A stretch of 64,000 nucleotides of DNA, taken from NCBI GenBank assembly GCA_018970725.1, contig JAGWVU010000006.1:83978-147977 (forward strand), in the 5' to 3' direction. The DNA is from Verrucomicrobiota bacterium. Its GTDB lineage: Bacteria > Verrucomicrobiota > Verrucomicrobiia > Verrucomicrobiales > DEV007. Made by a program: the position numbers and the translations under genes. Positions 1 to 9,523 of the stretch are shown one piece after another; within the stretch, counting starts at the first letter, position 1; each line of letters starts with the position of its first letter. A model generated the notes under the pieces. That model was not told the origin of the DNA, did not search any database, and saw only the letters and a program-made list of their open reading frames with translations.

Positions 1-29
1 GAAACATCAAGACTTTATTTCTATTTCTG

Positions 30-779
30 TCAGGGTTTCGACGAAGGCTCAATCCCGAGATGCTCCCTCAGCAATCCCGGTCTCGCCTCGTAAAACGCCT
101 CGTCCCGGTAGGAAGCACTGAACCCGGCCCCCTCGTAATCCGCGATGATCTCATCGACGAAAACCTTGCGAACCTTCGGGTCGCCGAAACAGCGGATATT
201 CATCGCGTAATCCGCCATGGCCTTGAAGCGGAGTTCGAACCCGCCGTGCCGCTCGAAGATCCGCCGGTCGTAAAAAATGGCCTGCTGACAGGGCGTCCGG
301 GTCCGGAATTTCCGGGGCGTCCAAGGTCCGTCCCAGACCACGTTCTTGTCGTGCATGAAGACGTTCCCGTAGACGAAACCGATGGACCGGGAAGGCAAAT
401 GCGGAGCCAGCCTGCCCAACACCCCCGTCCTCAAAGTGTCGCCCGCCCCCAAAAAATAGAGGTAGCGCCCCCGGCTCATAACGATCCCTTTGTTCATGGC
501 GTCGTAGATCCCCTGGTCCGGTTCCGACACCCAGCGGACCCGTTCCCCGTTCGCTTTCAGGAGCTCGACGGTCCCGTCCTGCGAGCCGCCGTCGACCACG
601 AGGAGTTCGCACAGTCCGCCGGGCTGCTCCAGCACGGAGACCATGGAACGGGACAATTTCTCAGCGCAACGGAAGCTCGGGATAATCACCGAGAAAGCCA
701 CCCTCGAAGGTTCGCGTCGCCCGAAAAGCTGGTTCCACATCCGTGCGGGAACTTGGACGGGAAACGGGAGGAATTTCAA
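30..779 (-). CDS. Family 2 glycosyltransferase
   Basis: Probably transfers a sugar from a nucleotide donor during surface polysaccharide synthesis. The 249-residue protein opens its GT-A fold at about residue 30 with FSVIIPSFRC, followed by VVDGGSQDGT (nucleotide-binding Asp region), the YDAMNKGI motif and a FLGAGDT segment where the metal-binding acidic residues normally lie. These are typical of WcaA-like GT2 enzymes. No membrane segment is evident, so it is probably cytoplasmic. It lies divergent to a nucleotide-sugar operon (887-3852), which suggests a shared role in polysaccharide assembly. Donor and acceptor cannot be read from the sequence. The start is an ATG, and the gene is complete, with its stop at 30-32. 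Confidence 0.85.
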   Translation of the reverse strand: MKFLPFPVQVPARMWNQLFGRREPSRVAFSVIIPSFRCAEKLSRSMVSVLEQPGGLCELLVVDGGSQDGTVELLKANGERVRWVSEPDQGIYDAMNKGIVMSRGRYLYFLGAGDTLRTGVLGRLAPHLPSRSIGFVYGNVFMHDKNVVWDGPWTPRKFRTRTPCQQAIFYDRRIFERHGGFELRFKAMADYAMNIRCFGDPKVRKVFVDEIIADYEGAGFSASYRDEAFYEARPGLLREHLGIEPSSKP

Positions 780-886
780 GTCCGATTTGGGAAACCCTCC
801 ATCGGACCGGCGAAGGCCCGGGCGGAGTCGAGGCCCCGGTGAAACTTGTTGCGCGGGTCTCGTATCAAGGCTAGGCGGGGGGAGTC

Positions 887-2200
887 ATGCTCCAACAACG
901 TCTTGAATCGGGTCAGGCCATCATCGGAGTGATCGGGCTAGGCTACGTCGGACTTCCCATCATCCTTAACTTCGCAAGCCGGGGCTTTCAGGTCATCGGC
1001 TTCGATATCGATTCAGCCAAAGTCGAGGCCCTGCGGGCCGGACGGAGTTACATCCGCCATATCCCGTCCGGGGAAGTGCAACCGCACATCGCCTCGGGCC
1101 GGTTCCGACCCACCACCGATTTCACGTTGGCGGGCGAGGCGGACGCCCTGATCGTTTGTGTGCCGACGCCCCTCTCAAAACACCACGAGCCCGATTTGAG
1201 CTACGTGGTCCGGACGCTCGAAACATTGCGGCCCCACCTTCGTCCCGGGCAAATTCTGAGCCTTGAGAGCACCACCTACCCCGGCACCACCGCGGAGGAG
1301 GTGGTGCCCCGGGTCCAAGATCGTGGATTCCGCGTGGGGGAGGATTTCTTCGTGGTCTATTCCCCGGAACGCGAGGATCCGGGGAACCCGGCTTTCTCAG
1401 CCCGGACCATTCCGAAGCTGGTGGGCGGCTCCACCCCGGCCTGCCTGGAGATGGGGAAGTTGCTCTACGCCCAAGTCTGCCAGCAGGTCGTGCCGGTGCG
1501 TTCGACCCAGGTGGCCGAATTCGCCAAGTTGCTGGAAAACATCTATCGCGCGGTCAACATCGGTCTGGTCAATGAAATGAAGATCGTGGCCGACCGGATG
1601 GGAGTGGACATTTGGGAAATCATCGACGCAGCGGCCACGAAGCCGTTCGGTTACACCCCCTTCTATCCCGGGCCCGGTCTCGGCGGACATTGCATCCCGA
1701 TCGACCCGTTCTATCTCACCTGGAAGGCTCGGGAGTATGGGATCCACACCCGCTTCATCGAGCTGGCCGGGGAAATCAACGAGGCCATGCCCGAATACGT
1801 GGTCCGTCAGGTCGCGCGGACACTGAACGACCGGGGACGCGCCGTGAGGGGCAGCCGGGTGCTGGTGCTGGGACTGGCCTACAAATCAAACGTCGATGAC
1901 ATGCGGGAATCCCCCTCTTTCAAGCTGCTCGACCTCCTCCGGGAGCAGGGGGCCGAGGTCTCCTACCACGATCCCTACATCCCGGTGATCAGTCCGACCC
2001 GTGAGCATGCCTTCTGGACGGGTGTTTCTTCGGTGCCTTGGGACGAAACCACCCTGAAGGGCTTCGACTGCGTCGTCCTCGCCACCTGGCACGACACCTA
2101 CAACCTCGAGGAACTCGCGTGCTGGGCTCCGTGCATTGTCGACACCCGCAACGCCTTACGCAACGTCTCCACCCAACCCGGGCAAGTGGCCAAAGCCTGA
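887..2200 (+). CDS. wbpA: Nucleotide sugar dehydrogenase, WbpA-like (UDP-N-acetylglucosamine 6-dehydrogenase)
   Basis: Predicted to oxidise a UDP-hexose or UDP-HexNAc at C6 to the uronic acid using two NAD+. The N-terminal Rossmann motif GLGYVGLPI is near residue 20. The catalytic cysteine lies in GGHCIPIDP at residue 269, and the C-terminal UDP-binding domain carries [12 protein letters not shown]. At 437 residues it matches the WbpA/WecC-type length. The next two genes resemble wbpB and wbpD, so UDP-GlcNAc is the more likely substrate than UDP-glucose. That substrate choice is inferred from context. The gene is 15 bp from the next, consistent with an operon. Confidence 0.88.
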   Translation: MLQQRLESGQAIIGVIGLGYVGLPIILNFASRGFQVIGFDIDSAKVEALRAGRSYIRHIPSGEVQPHIASGRFRPTTDFTLAGEADALIVCVPTPLSKHHEPDLSYVVRTLETLRPHLRPGQILSLESTTYPGTTAEEVVPRVQDRGFRVGEDFFVVYSPEREDPGNPAFSARTIPKLVGGSTPACLEMGKLLYAQVCQQVVPVRSTQVAEFAKLLENIYRAVNIGLVNEMKIVADRMGVDIWEIIDAAATKPFGYTPFYPGPGLGGHCIPIDPFYLTWKAREYGIHTRFIELAGEINEAMPEYVVRQVARTLNDRGRAVRGSRVLVLGLAYKSNVDDMRESPSFKLLDLLREQGAEVSYHDPYIPVISPTREHAFWTGVSSVPWDETTLKGFDCVVLATWHDTYNLEELACWAPCIVDTRNALRNVSTQPGQVAKA

Positions 2201-2215
2201 CCGGCCATCTCCCCC

Positions 2216-3166
2216 GTGATGAATCCGCCTTTGAAAATCGCCGTCGTGGGCGCGGGAGCCTGGGGGAAAAACCATGTGGCCACCCTCCACAAACTGGATC
2301 TTCTCGGACCGGTGGCGGAATCCTCGGCCGCACTGAGGGAGGAACTTGCAGAACGTTTCGGGGGCATCGATCTGTGCGCGGACTACCGTGATCTGGTGGC
2401 GGACAAGCTGGTGCAAGCCGTTGTCGTGGCCACGCCCGCGGCGACGCATCACGGGATGGCCAAGGCGTTTCTGGAGGCGGGTCAGGATGTTCTCGTGGAA
2501 AAGCCGATGACCCTGACATCCCCGGAGGCGGAGGAACTCGTGAGCTTGGCGGAGCGGAACGGGAGGATCCTCATGACCGGGCACTTGCTGATGTATCAGC
2601 CGGCCATCGGGTTCCTCAAGGAGTATCTCCGGCAGGGTCACCTCGGCCCGCTGCGCACCTTGCATCAGGAGCGTGCCAAGCTGGGGCGCGCCCGGAGCGT
2701 GGAGAACGCCCTTTGGAGCCTCGGGGTCCACGACATCGCGGTCCTGCTTCATCTCACCGGGGCGACCCCATCCGAAGTCAGGGCGTTCGGCCATGCCGGG
2801 CTGCAACCGGGAATCGCCGACGACGTCTATCTCCACCTCACCTTCCCGGACGGGGTGAAGGCGAGCCTGCACAACTCCTGGCTCTGGCCCGAAGATTCCC
2901 GGGTGCTCCGGATCATCGGGGAACGCGGGATGCTCGAATACCGGGAACGCGAGCAAAAGGTGTGGTTGCACCGCAAGGGCATCGACCCCGCCCTGCGAAA
3001 CCTTGACGCGGGCTCGGAGCTTCTCTTCGAAGGCAGCGCCGAGCCGCTGACCTTGGAGTTGGAGCACTTCGCGCACTGCGTCATCACCCGCTCGAAACCC
3101 CTCTCCGACGGCGCGAACGGACTGGCCGTCGTCCGCGTCCTCGAGCAGGCGGGCAATCCGCTCTAA
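2216..3166 (+). CDS. wbpB: Gfo/Idh/MocA family oxidoreductase, WbpB-like (3-dehydrogenase of UDP-GlcNAcA)
   Basis: Cytoplasmic NAD(P)-dependent dehydrogenase of 316 residues. It has the Rossmann motif GAGAWGKNH at the N-terminus and the hallmark EKP ([13 protein letters not shown]) near residue 97, followed by the MocA-type C-terminal substrate domain. In the known Wbp pathway, WbpB oxidises C3 of UDP-GlcNAcA before transamination. The position between a WbpA-like dehydrogenase and a hexapeptide N-acetyltransferase supports that role. No WbpE-type aminotransferase is in this window, so the pathway is incomplete here. Another sugar oxidoreductase activity is possible. Confidence 0.8.
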   Translation: MMNPPLKIAVVGAGAWGKNHVATLHKLDLLGPVAESSAALREELAERFGGIDLCADYRDLVADKLVQAVVVATPAATHHGMAKAFLEAGQDVLVEKPMTLTSPEAEELVSLAERNGRILMTGHLLMYQPAIGFLKEYLRQGHLGPLRTLHQERAKLGRARSVENALWSLGVHDIAVLLHLTGATPSEVRAFGHAGLQPGIADDVYLHLTFPDGVKASLHNSWLWPEDSRVLRIIGERGMLEYREREQKVWLHRKGIDPALRNLDAGSELLFEGSAEPLTLELEHFAHCVITRSKPLSDGANGLAVVRVLEQAGNPL

Positions 3167-3177
3167 CCGATCCCTCC

Positions 3178-3852
3178 ATGTCTGCTTTCCAAGCGCATCC
3201 CACCGCCGTGATCGACCCCGGTGCCGTCATCGGCGCGGATACCCGAATCTGGCACTTCGCCCACATTTGCGCCCGGGCCCGGATCGGAGAACGGTGCAGC
3301 TTCGGTCAAAATACCATGGTGGCGGATGACGTGATCATCGGGAACAACGTGAAGGTGCAAAACAACGTGGCCATCTACACGGGAACGGAGATCGAGGACG
3401 ACGTGTTCCTCGGACCTTCGTGCGTCCTGACGAATGTCAGCAATCCGCGCTCCCAGGTGGTACGTCGCAGCCTCTACGAAAAAACCCTGATCCGCCGGGG
3501 GGCGAGCGTGGGTGCGAACGCCACCATCGTCTGCGGCGTGACCTTGGGCCGTTATGCGTTCGTCGCCGCGGGTGCCGTGGTGGTCAGGGATGTGCCGGAT
3601 TACGGTCTGGTGATCGGAGTTCCGGGAAGATTGGCAGGCTCCATGAGCCGTCATGGTCATCTCCTCAAGTTCGACGGCGCGGGCCTGGCCCGTTGTCCGG
3701 AGTCCGGGTTCACCTACCAGGCGACGAAGAACGGAGTGATCTGTCTGGATCTTTCCGAGGATGATCCGCTCCCGCCGGAACTGGCCACGGGCACGCGGTC
3801 CTATGAGGACTTCAAGGGCTCCCCTCCCCCGTTCCTCACCGGACAATCTTGA
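3178..3852 (+). CDS. wbpD: Left-handed beta-helix N-acetyltransferase, WbpD-like
   Basis: The 224-residue protein consists mainly of hexapeptide repeats (for example [51 protein letters not shown]). Together these build the trimeric left-handed beta-helix that binds acetyl-CoA. It closely resembles WbpD/WlbB enzymes, which acetylate the 3-amino group of UDP-GlcNAc3NA. It is the third gene of the operon, 11 bp after the WbpB-like gene. The C-terminal 50 residues contain a short Cys-bearing tail (RCPESGFTY) beyond the helix. Its 3' end overlaps the convergent NHL gene by 17 bp. Confidence 0.85.
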   Translation: MSAFQAHPTAVIDPGAVIGADTRIWHFAHICARARIGERCSFGQNTMVADDVIIGNNVKVQNNVAIYTGTEIEDDVFLGPSCVLTNVSNPRSQVVRRSLYEKTLIRRGASVGANATIVCGVTLGRYAFVAAGAVVVRDVPDYGLVIGVPGRLAGSMSRHGHLLKFDGAGLARCPESGFTYQATKNGVICLDLSEDDPLPPELATGTRSYEDFKGSPPPFLTGQS

Positions 3853-4846
3853 GGACGCGGTCGTTGTAGCTGTCCGTGATGTAGAGTTCCCCGGTCAGGG
3901 GGTGCACCGTCACCCCGTGCGGCCGGGCGAGATCGCAAAGTTTCGGATCCACGTTCGTCTTCCCTTTGGCCGGTTTGCCAGTCCCGGCGACCCGTTCGAT
4001 CCGCCCGGTGTCAGGAACATACCGCCGGATCAGATGATTTTCCGCGTCGGCGATGATCACACTGTCGTCCCGGTCCACACAAAGATGCTTCGGACCATTC
4101 ATCGTGGCGGCCAGGGCCGGACCGCCATCCCCTTCCCCGCCCTTGATTCCGCCGCCGTTCACCACGGTGCGGATCCTGCCATCCTTGCCGACCACCCTGA
4201 GGGCATTGCCGTTGCGCTCGAGGATGTAAAGGTTCCCCTTGCGGTCCAGCGCCGCCGCCCGGGGATCGACGAGCGGAGCTTCCGTGGCGACGGCCCCATC
4301 CTCCGGCCGGCCTTTCTTCCCGTTCCCGGCCACGGCGGTGCAGGTCCCGGTGGCAAGATCGACCACATGGACCCGCTGCAGATCGGCGATCACCAATTTG
4401 GTGCCGGAGAAATCGAGGGTGATGCAATACGGTCCGCTGCCCTTGACGTTTTTTCCGGTGGCCCTGAAGCCGGGCAGCGTGGTCACGACCCCGCGCTTCA
4501 GATCCACCTTGCGGACGACGCCGTTCCAGGTGTCGCCAATCAAGACATCACCGTCCGGCAGGACGGCGAGATTGTGCGGTCCATTGAACCGGGCCTCCCG
4601 GGCGGGTCCCCCATCCCCGTCATATCCGGGCTCTTCCCGGCCGGCGAGATGGACCAGCTTGCCCCCCCCCTCCACGCGAAAGAGCCGGTTGCCGCTGACC
4701 ATCTCCACCACATAGGTGTTGCCTAGGGAATCGAACGCGGTGCCGAACGGCTCCTTCAGACCTTGGCCGACGACTTCGACGATGGTTCCCGCAGGCGCGC
4801 GGGAGACCGCGAGCCCGAAAAGGAAGAGGACGAGGATCGATTTCAT
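3836..4846 (-). CDS. Exported NHL-repeat beta-propeller protein
   Basis: 336 residues starting with a Sec signal peptide ([20 protein letters not shown]). NHL-type repeats follow, such as [54 protein letters not shown] and [15 protein letters not shown], about 50 residues apart. Six or so blades would form a propeller that binds a ligand or partner in the periplasm or outside the cell. SMP-30/gluconolactonase-like catalysis is conceivable, but no diagnostic metal site could be assigned. Its stop codon overlaps the end of the wbpD-like gene. Confidence 0.8.
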   Translation of the reverse strand: MKSILVLFLFGLAVSRAPAGTIVEVVGQGLKEPFGTAFDSLGNTYVVEMVSGNRLFRVEGGGKLVHLAGREEPGYDGDGGPAREARFNGPHNLAVLPDGDVLIGDTWNGVVRKVDLKRGVVTTLPGFRATGKNVKGSGPYCITLDFSGTKLVIADLQRVHVVDLATGTCTAVAGNGKKGRPEDGAVATEAPLVDPRAAALDRKGNLYILERNGNALRVVGKDGRIRTVVNGGGIKGGEGDGGPALAATMNGPKHLCVDRDDSVIIADAENHLIRRYVPDTGRIERVAGTGKPAKGKTNVDPKLCDLARPHGVTVHPLTGELYITDSYNDRVLKIVR

Positions 4847-4906
4847 GGGTCGGGGAAAGTGGGAAGCATAGCGGACGGGCGGGCCGCGAAAAGGATTTTC
4901 CGGCGC

Positions 4907-5548
4907 CTAAATCATTTCCAAAACGTCCGCCAACCGGTAAACAAAACACTCCGACCCGGCCCGGACTTTGTCACGGGCGACAAACCCGCCGAATCCGATG
5001 AAGAGGTCGACCACGCCCTTGGCCTCCAAATCGCTGACGCCGTCCCCGACCATCACCGCCTTCTCGAATCCGCGCCGGCTCCGCAACCCGCGGATCAGGT
5101 CCGGTTTGCCCCCGTTCCGGGCGTTGGGATGGGATTCCTCAAAACCGGCATAGGAACCATCCGGGGCGAAATGGAGATCCACCGCGTGGATCTCATCGAC
5201 GCCCAAAAACCGGGCCAGAGGGCGGATCGCCGGGAGAAAACCGCCGCTGATGATGGCCACGGTCCATCCGTCTTCCCGGAGACGGCGAACGGTTTCCAGC
5301 GCGGTCGGCTCGATCCGGTCGATGTAGGCTTGACCGATCCGGGCGCATTCCTCCGCGCTGGGACGGATCACCGAGAGCCGGCGGCCAAAGACGGAATCGA
5401 TCGGAATCTCGCCGTTCATCGCCTGGTCCGTGAGACGCTTGACCTCCTCGAAAACCTCGACGGGCCGCATCCGCGCCAGTTCATCCACCCCCTCGATTCC
5501 GCTGAGGGTGCTGTCGCAGTCGAAGAAGATCCAGCGGTCGCCGTGCAC
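4907..5548 (-). CDS. HAD-family phosphatase, phosphoserine phosphatase-like
   Basis: 213 residues with all HAD motifs. Motif I is FFDCDSTLSG (nucleophile Asp within DxDST, typical of SerB-type enzymes), motif II is IISGGF, and motif IV is VGDGVSDLEA. A helical cap lies between motifs I and II. The DxDST signature and length favour phosphoserine phosphatase, or a related small-molecule phosphatase that releases Pi from a phosphorylated metabolite in the cytoplasm. Neighbours give no pathway information. It is divergent from the aminopeptidase gene to its right. Confidence 0.78.
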   Translation of the reverse strand: MHGDRWIFFDCDSTLSGIEGVDELARMRPVEVFEEVKRLTDQAMNGEIPIDSVFGRRLSVIRPSAEECARIGQAYIDRIEPTALETVRRLREDGWTVAIISGGFLPAIRPLARFLGVDEIHAVDLHFAPDGSYAGFEESHPNARNGGKPDLIRGLRSRRGFEKAVMVGDGVSDLEAKGVVDLFIGFGGFVARDKVRAGSECFVYRLADVLEMI

Positions 5549-5609
5549 GCCCCATCCCTAAGCCGGGTTGACCTGCCGCGCAACCCGGGTTTGGGTGGCC
5601 CCAGTTGCC

Positions 5610-6941
5610 ATGCGTTACGAACCCTTCGATGCCGCCTTCTTCACCGAAAACCGCGCCCGGTTGTCCGCCCGGCTTCCCCGGGGCGCGGTCGCCATTGTCC
5701 ACTCCCACGACCTCATCACAACGAGTGCGGACGGCAGCCTGCCCTTCCGGCAGAACAGTGATTTCTTTTACCTCACCGGCATCGAGCAGGAGGAGTCCGT
5801 GCTCATCCTGGACCCGTCCGCCGCGGAAGTTGCGGACCGGGAGCGCCTCTTCCTCCGCGAAACCTCGGACCTCATCCGCATCTGGGAAGGTGACCGCCTC
5901 ACCCGGGAACAGGCCGTGGAGCGCAGCGGCGTGACCCGGGTCGATTGGACGGACGGCTTCGAACCCGCCCTGCGCCGGTTGCTCCGCCAGCGCAAGACCG
6001 TTTTCCTCAATGCCAACGAGCATCCGCGGTCCGGAGCGGAACTCTTCAGCCGGGACGACCGGTTCCGCCGCAACCTTCAGGACTGGTATCCGCACCACCG
6101 CTATGAACGGCTGGCTCCCCAGCTTCACGAGCAACGCGAGATCAAGCGCACGCCGGAACTGGCCGCCACCCGGGAAGCCTGCCGGATCACCAGTGACGGA
6201 TTCCGGCGCCTCCTCGGCTTCGTCCGGCCCGGAGTGACGGAGTTTGAGATCGAGGCGGAATTGCTTCACGAATTCCTGCGGCAACGCTCCCGTGGCTTCG
6301 CTTACACGCCGATCATTGCCAGCGGGGCCAACGCCTGCGTCCTGCACTACGTCGAGAACAACGCGGTCTGCAAGGATGGCGACCTCCTGTTGCTCGACAT
6401 CGCCGCCGAGTATGCCCGCTACAACGCGGACCTAACGCGCACCATTCCGGTCAATGGGCGGTTCACCCCCCGCCAACGCGCCGTTTACGAGGCCGTGCTG
6501 CGGGTGATGCGGCTCTGCATCCATGAGTTGCTCCGCCCGGGAATCGACTTGCGCAAGGAATATCAACCCTCGGTGGGCCGGGCCGTGGAGCAGGAACTCC
6601 TCGGTCTCGGGCTTCTCGACCCCGCCGCGGTGGCGGAGGAACGGGCCAAGGACAACACCCCGGAGGAAGTAAAGGAGGAAAAACGGCTCTACCGCCGCTA
6701 TTTCATGCACGGCACCTCACACAGCCTCGGTCTTGACGTGCACGACGTGCAACACCGCAACCGATTGGTCAAGGAAGGCATGGTCTTCACCGTGGAACCC
6801 GGGATCTACATCCGGGAAGAGGGGCTGGGCGTCCGCCTCGAAACCGAGGTTTTCATCGGTGCCAGCTGCAATGAAGACCTGATGCCCGGCGCCCCGATCG
6901 AACCGGACGAGATCGAGCATTTGATGCGCGCCGGAAGGTGA
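5610..6941 (+). CDS. pepP: Xaa-Pro aminopeptidase (M24B)
   Basis: Removes the N-terminal residue from peptides with proline at position 2. An N-terminal creatinase-like domain (about residues 1-170) precedes the pita-bread catalytic domain. The metal ligands are visible in LLDIAAEYARYNADLTRT (two Asp), MHGTSHSLGLDVHD (His), FTVEPGIYI (Glu) and RLETEVFIG (Glu). The ATG at 5610 is preferred over an upstream in-frame start at 5568, because homology-like sequence begins at MRYEPFDAAFF. The protein is 443 residues, the usual PepP length. A strong terminator follows at about 7056. Confidence 0.92.
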   Translation: MRYEPFDAAFFTENRARLSARLPRGAVAIVHSHDLITTSADGSLPFRQNSDFFYLTGIEQEESVLILDPSAAEVADRERLFLRETSDLIRIWEGDRLTREQAVERSGVTRVDWTDGFEPALRRLLRQRKTVFLNANEHPRSGAELFSRDDRFRRNLQDWYPHHRYERLAPQLHEQREIKRTPELAATREACRITSDGFRRLLGFVRPGVTEFEIEAELLHEFLRQRSRGFAYTPIIASGANACVLHYVENNAVCKDGDLLLLDIAAEYARYNADLTRTIPVNGRFTPRQRAVYEAVLRVMRLCIHELLRPGIDLRKEYQPSVGRAVEQELLGLGLLDPAAVAEERAKDNTPEEVKEEKRLYRRYFMHGTSHSLGLDVHDVQHRNRLVKEGMVFTVEPGIYIREEGLGVRLETEVFIGASCNEDLMPGAPIEPDEIEHLMRAGR

Positions 6942-7055
6942 ATCCGGTTTTTTCGTGGGGCGGATGAATGTCCGCGGGTGCCGCCCGTCTGATTGAATAG
7001 GAGAGGGCGCGTTCGCCCGATCCAAACAACCAACAACATCCTACCTCCTGGCCCA

Positions 7056-7093
7056 AAGGGCATCCCGGTTTCCCCGGGGTGCCCTTCCTTTTT
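7056..7093 (+). terminator. Rho-independent terminator downstream of pepP
   Basis: A 13-bp stem (AAGGGCATCCCGG pairing with CCGGGGTGCCCTT, one G-U wobble) with a 5-nt loop is followed by CC and TTTTT. It lies 115 bp after the aminopeptidase stop. A flanking GCCC/GGGC extends the palindrome. Confidence 0.8.
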
Positions 7094-7120
7094 GGGCTTC
7101 ATGACGCCGGGAGGGCCGGG

Positions 7121-7591
7121 TCACTCGACCGCCTGACACTCGAGCCGCCGGGGACGGAGACCGCGCCGTCCCCGGACGCCATCCGGGGACGGCACCCCGG
7201 GACGCCTGCCCGCCTCAAAGGGAAGGATCCGGCCGTTGATGCGCCCCGGCGGGGCCGCCCAGCCTTCCATCTCCTCCTCTCCGTCGTAGACCGACGGAGG
7301 CACCATCGGGGTGGCCCGTGACGGCGCCCCTTCCATCAGGGCGGCCACGATCTGGTCCATCGTCTCCAACCGCGTCAAACGGCTTTTGCGCAGAAAGGGA
7401 CCCGGATCGGCTCCCGCCTCAAGGAGATGCCTGACCATCTCCCCGTTTCCCTTCATGATGGCGGCGAACATCGGCCCCCCGCCATCCGCGTTGACATCCG
7501 CCCCTTCGGCCAAAGCCCGCTGGAAATCCGCAAGGGATCCGACTTTGCAAGCTAACTCCAATTCTCGATGTGCAGACCATGCTCGTCCCAT
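7121..7591 (-). CDS. Small ankyrin-repeat protein
   Basis: About 156 residues from the ATG at 7591; a TTG at 7621 would add 10 residues. Two ankyrin-like helices are visible: ELACKVGSLADFQRALAEGADVN and MFAAIMKGNGEMVRHLLEAGADP. These match the consensus A..G....V..LL..GADV, so it probably makes protein-protein contacts. The C-terminal third is Gly/Arg/Pro-rich and without recognisable structure. No signal peptide is seen. The gene is isolated between a terminator and efp. Function unknown. Confidence 0.6.
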   Translation of the reverse strand: MGRAWSAHRELELACKVGSLADFQRALAEGADVNADGGGPMFAAIMKGNGEMVRHLLEAGADPGPFLRKSRLTRLETMDQIVAALMEGAPSRATPMVPPSVYDGEEEMEGWAAPPGRINGRILPFEAGRRPGVPSPDGVRGRRGLRPRRLECQAVE

Positions 7592-7718
7592 GGGGATGCA
7601 TGCATCACGAACCAGGGGCAAGTCAAGGACAGCAGCGCCTCGCAGGTCACCGGGAAGGCGTAAATGCGGATAAGGGATTTCCCCAAGGCCCGGATTTTCC
7701 TAACGAAAAGGCAGGAAA

Positions 7719-8282
7719 TCAAGCCCGCCCGAGATACTTGCCATCCTCCGTGTTCACCCGGATGCGTTCCCCCGCCTTGATGAATAGAGGGACTTGGACC
7801 TCAAGACCGGTCTCGAGTTTGGCCGGCTTGTAGACGTTGGTGGAGCTGTCACCCTTGAGACCTTCCGGGGATTCGGCCACGGTGAATTCCATGGTCGGGG
7901 GAGGCTCGACGGCGGCGATGGACTCGTTGGTGAAGATGAGGGTGTATTTCTGATTCTCGACCAGATAACCCTTGATGTCCTCGACCAGGTGCCTCGGAAC
8001 AATGACATCGTCATAGGTCTCCGAGTGGAGGAAGTGGTAGCCGGACTGGTCCGCGTAGCTGTATTCGTAATCCTCACGGGTTACCGGCACCACCTCCACG
8101 GAATCGTTGGGCGTGAAGCGTAGGTGATTGACCTTGCCGGTGGCAAGGCTGCGGACGGACGCCTGAACGTAGGCCCGGTTGTTGGGCGGGGTTTTGTGAA
8201 TCAACTCTTCCACCATGCAAACGTCATTGTTGTGACGGATTGCCTGACCTCTGCGAACGGACGTGATGTTTGCCTTTGCCAT
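7719..8282 (-). CDS. efp: Translation elongation factor P
   Basis: EF-P binds between the ribosomal P and E sites and relieves stalling at polyproline. The 187-residue protein has the KOW-like domain I, the OB domain II (for example YHFLHSETYDDV) and the C-terminal OB domain (GLKGDSSTNVYKPA, LETGLEVQVPLFIKAGERIRV). It aligns over its whole length with E. coli EF-P. The domain I tip is odd: E. coli PGKGQA corresponds here to PPNNRA, so the usually modified Lys34/Arg32 position is Asn34. No EpmA, EpmB, EpmC or EarP gene is present in the window. Confidence 0.95.
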   Translation of the reverse strand: MAKANITSVRRGQAIRHNNDVCMVEELIHKTPPNNRAYVQASVRSLATGKVNHLRFTPNDSVEVVPVTREDYEYSYADQSGYHFLHSETYDDVIVPRHLVEDIKGYLVENQKYTLIFTNESIAAVEPPPTMEFTVAESPEGLKGDSSTNVYKPAKLETGLEVQVPLFIKAGERIRVNTEDGKYLGRA

Positions 8283-8351
8283 GGGAGGATCACGTTAAGC
8301 GCATTCCGGAGGGAATCGCAAGAGAATCACTGCGCCACCGCATCCCCCGGG

Positions 8352-9446
8352 TCACGACGGCTGCAGCCACCAGAACAACGGCTTCCGGGCCGGGCCCGCC
8401 GGTTGGGGCGGCTTGGGCTTGGGATTCGGACTGGGACGCGGACCTTCGATGATAACCGGTATCCCCTTGGTGATCATTGCGGCGAGCCGGATCGCGTCCC
8501 AGTTCGCCGTCCGCATGCAACCATGACTCGAGGCCCGACCGATCGTCTCCGGCTGGTTCGTCCCGTGGATCCCGATGCCCGGCTTGCTCAAACCGATCCA
8601 GAGAATGCCCACCGGGTTGTTGGGGCCGATCGGCAGCTGGTAAAATTCGTCACTGCGGACCCCGTATTCGAGCACGCTCTCGTCCCAGCGGAACGTGGGC
8701 ATGCGCGTGATCCCCACGATCTTCCAATGGCCCGGTGGCGTCGCCAAACGTCCGCTGCCCGGGGTGATGGGGAAACTCGCCACCAACGGTCCACAGGCAT
8801 CGGCATAAACCTCCAGCATCCGTTCCCGGGTGTCGATGAAGATCATCCGGTTGCGGAATTCCGGCACTTCCGGAAGGCTCGGCATGGGGGTGAGATCTTC
8901 GATCCGGAAGGGTTCCACATTCGGCACCTTGAGGACGTCGCCCGGTCGCAAGCCGTCGAGGTCGGGCCCCGGACGTTCCCCGCCCTGTTCCCCGGCGGGC
9001 GGGCGATTGATGAGGCGCAGCATCTCTTCGGAGCTGTGGAAACGCTCCGCCAGAAACTCGAGCAAGGAGGCGTAAGGCAGATACTTCCTCAGGCTCTGCT
9101 GGGCGGGCTTGGCCGGGACGGAACCGATGAATTTCAGATCTTCCTCCCGGATCGTGTAGGTGACGTAAAGTTGCGGCACGGCCGCGTGAAGATCGATGGC
9201 GTGCGCACCTGGGGGCGACGAGGGCATTCCTTGGGCGGATTGGAAACGATCCAGCGCCTTGGCCGTGAACTCACCCGGCAAACCGTCCAACTTCCCGGGT
9301 CCGAACAACTGGCGGTCCAGAAAGACCTGCAACCGCAGCAACTCTTCCGAAAAGACAGGCTTAGCCGCCGGGGCGGGCTCCTGCCCGGGAGCGGAAGAGG
9401 CGGCAAGGAAGAGGGTGGTCAGCAAGGAGACGAAGCGCGTCTTCAT
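8352..9446 (-). CDS. L,D-transpeptidase with peptidoglycan-binding domain
   Basis: Predicted periplasmic peptidoglycan cross-linking or lipoprotein-attaching enzyme of 364 residues. A signal peptide (MKTRFVSLLTTLFLAASSA) is followed by a peptidoglycan-binding-like helical domain (FLDRQLFGPGKLDG...AKALDRFQSAQGM). A LysM-like LRPGDVLKVPNV segment comes next, then the YkuD domain with the catalytic IHGTNQPETIG...SHGCMR signature. Cys310 is the nucleophile. A Pro-rich C-terminal tail ends in KPLFWWLQPS. It lies 69 bp upstream of efp on the same strand; a functional link is not implied. Confidence 0.9.
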   Translation of the reverse strand: MKTRFVSLLTTLFLAASSAPGQEPAPAAKPVFSEELLRLQVFLDRQLFGPGKLDGLPGEFTAKALDRFQSAQGMPSSPPGAHAIDLHAAVPQLYVTYTIREEDLKFIGSVPAKPAQQSLRKYLPYASLLEFLAERFHSSEEMLRLINRPPAGEQGGERPGPDLDGLRPGDVLKVPNVEPFRIEDLTPMPSLPEVPEFRNRMIFIDTRERMLEVYADACGPLVASFPITPGSGRLATPPGHWKIVGITRMPTFRWDESVLEYGVRSDEFYQLPIGPNNPVGILWIGLSKPGIGIHGTNQPETIGRASSHGCMRTANWDAIRLAAMITKGIPVIIEGPRPSPNPKPKPPQPAGPARKPLFWWLQPS

Positions 9447-9523
9447 CCTCCTGTCACTACAAGAGCCAACCGACGAAAATGCAAACGCCCCGCGCGGAAA
9501 ACTGGGGGTCCGGGAACGGGCTG

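Noticed and set aside
780..886. Possible RNA gene in the divergent gap before the wbpA-like gene
   Set aside because: No cloverleaf, T-loop sequence or conserved riboswitch core is visible; only a divergent promoter region is expected.
8283..8351. Imperfect hairpin between the L,D-transpeptidase and efp
   Set aside because: The stem has a bulge and lacks a T-run, so it is not a convincing terminator.
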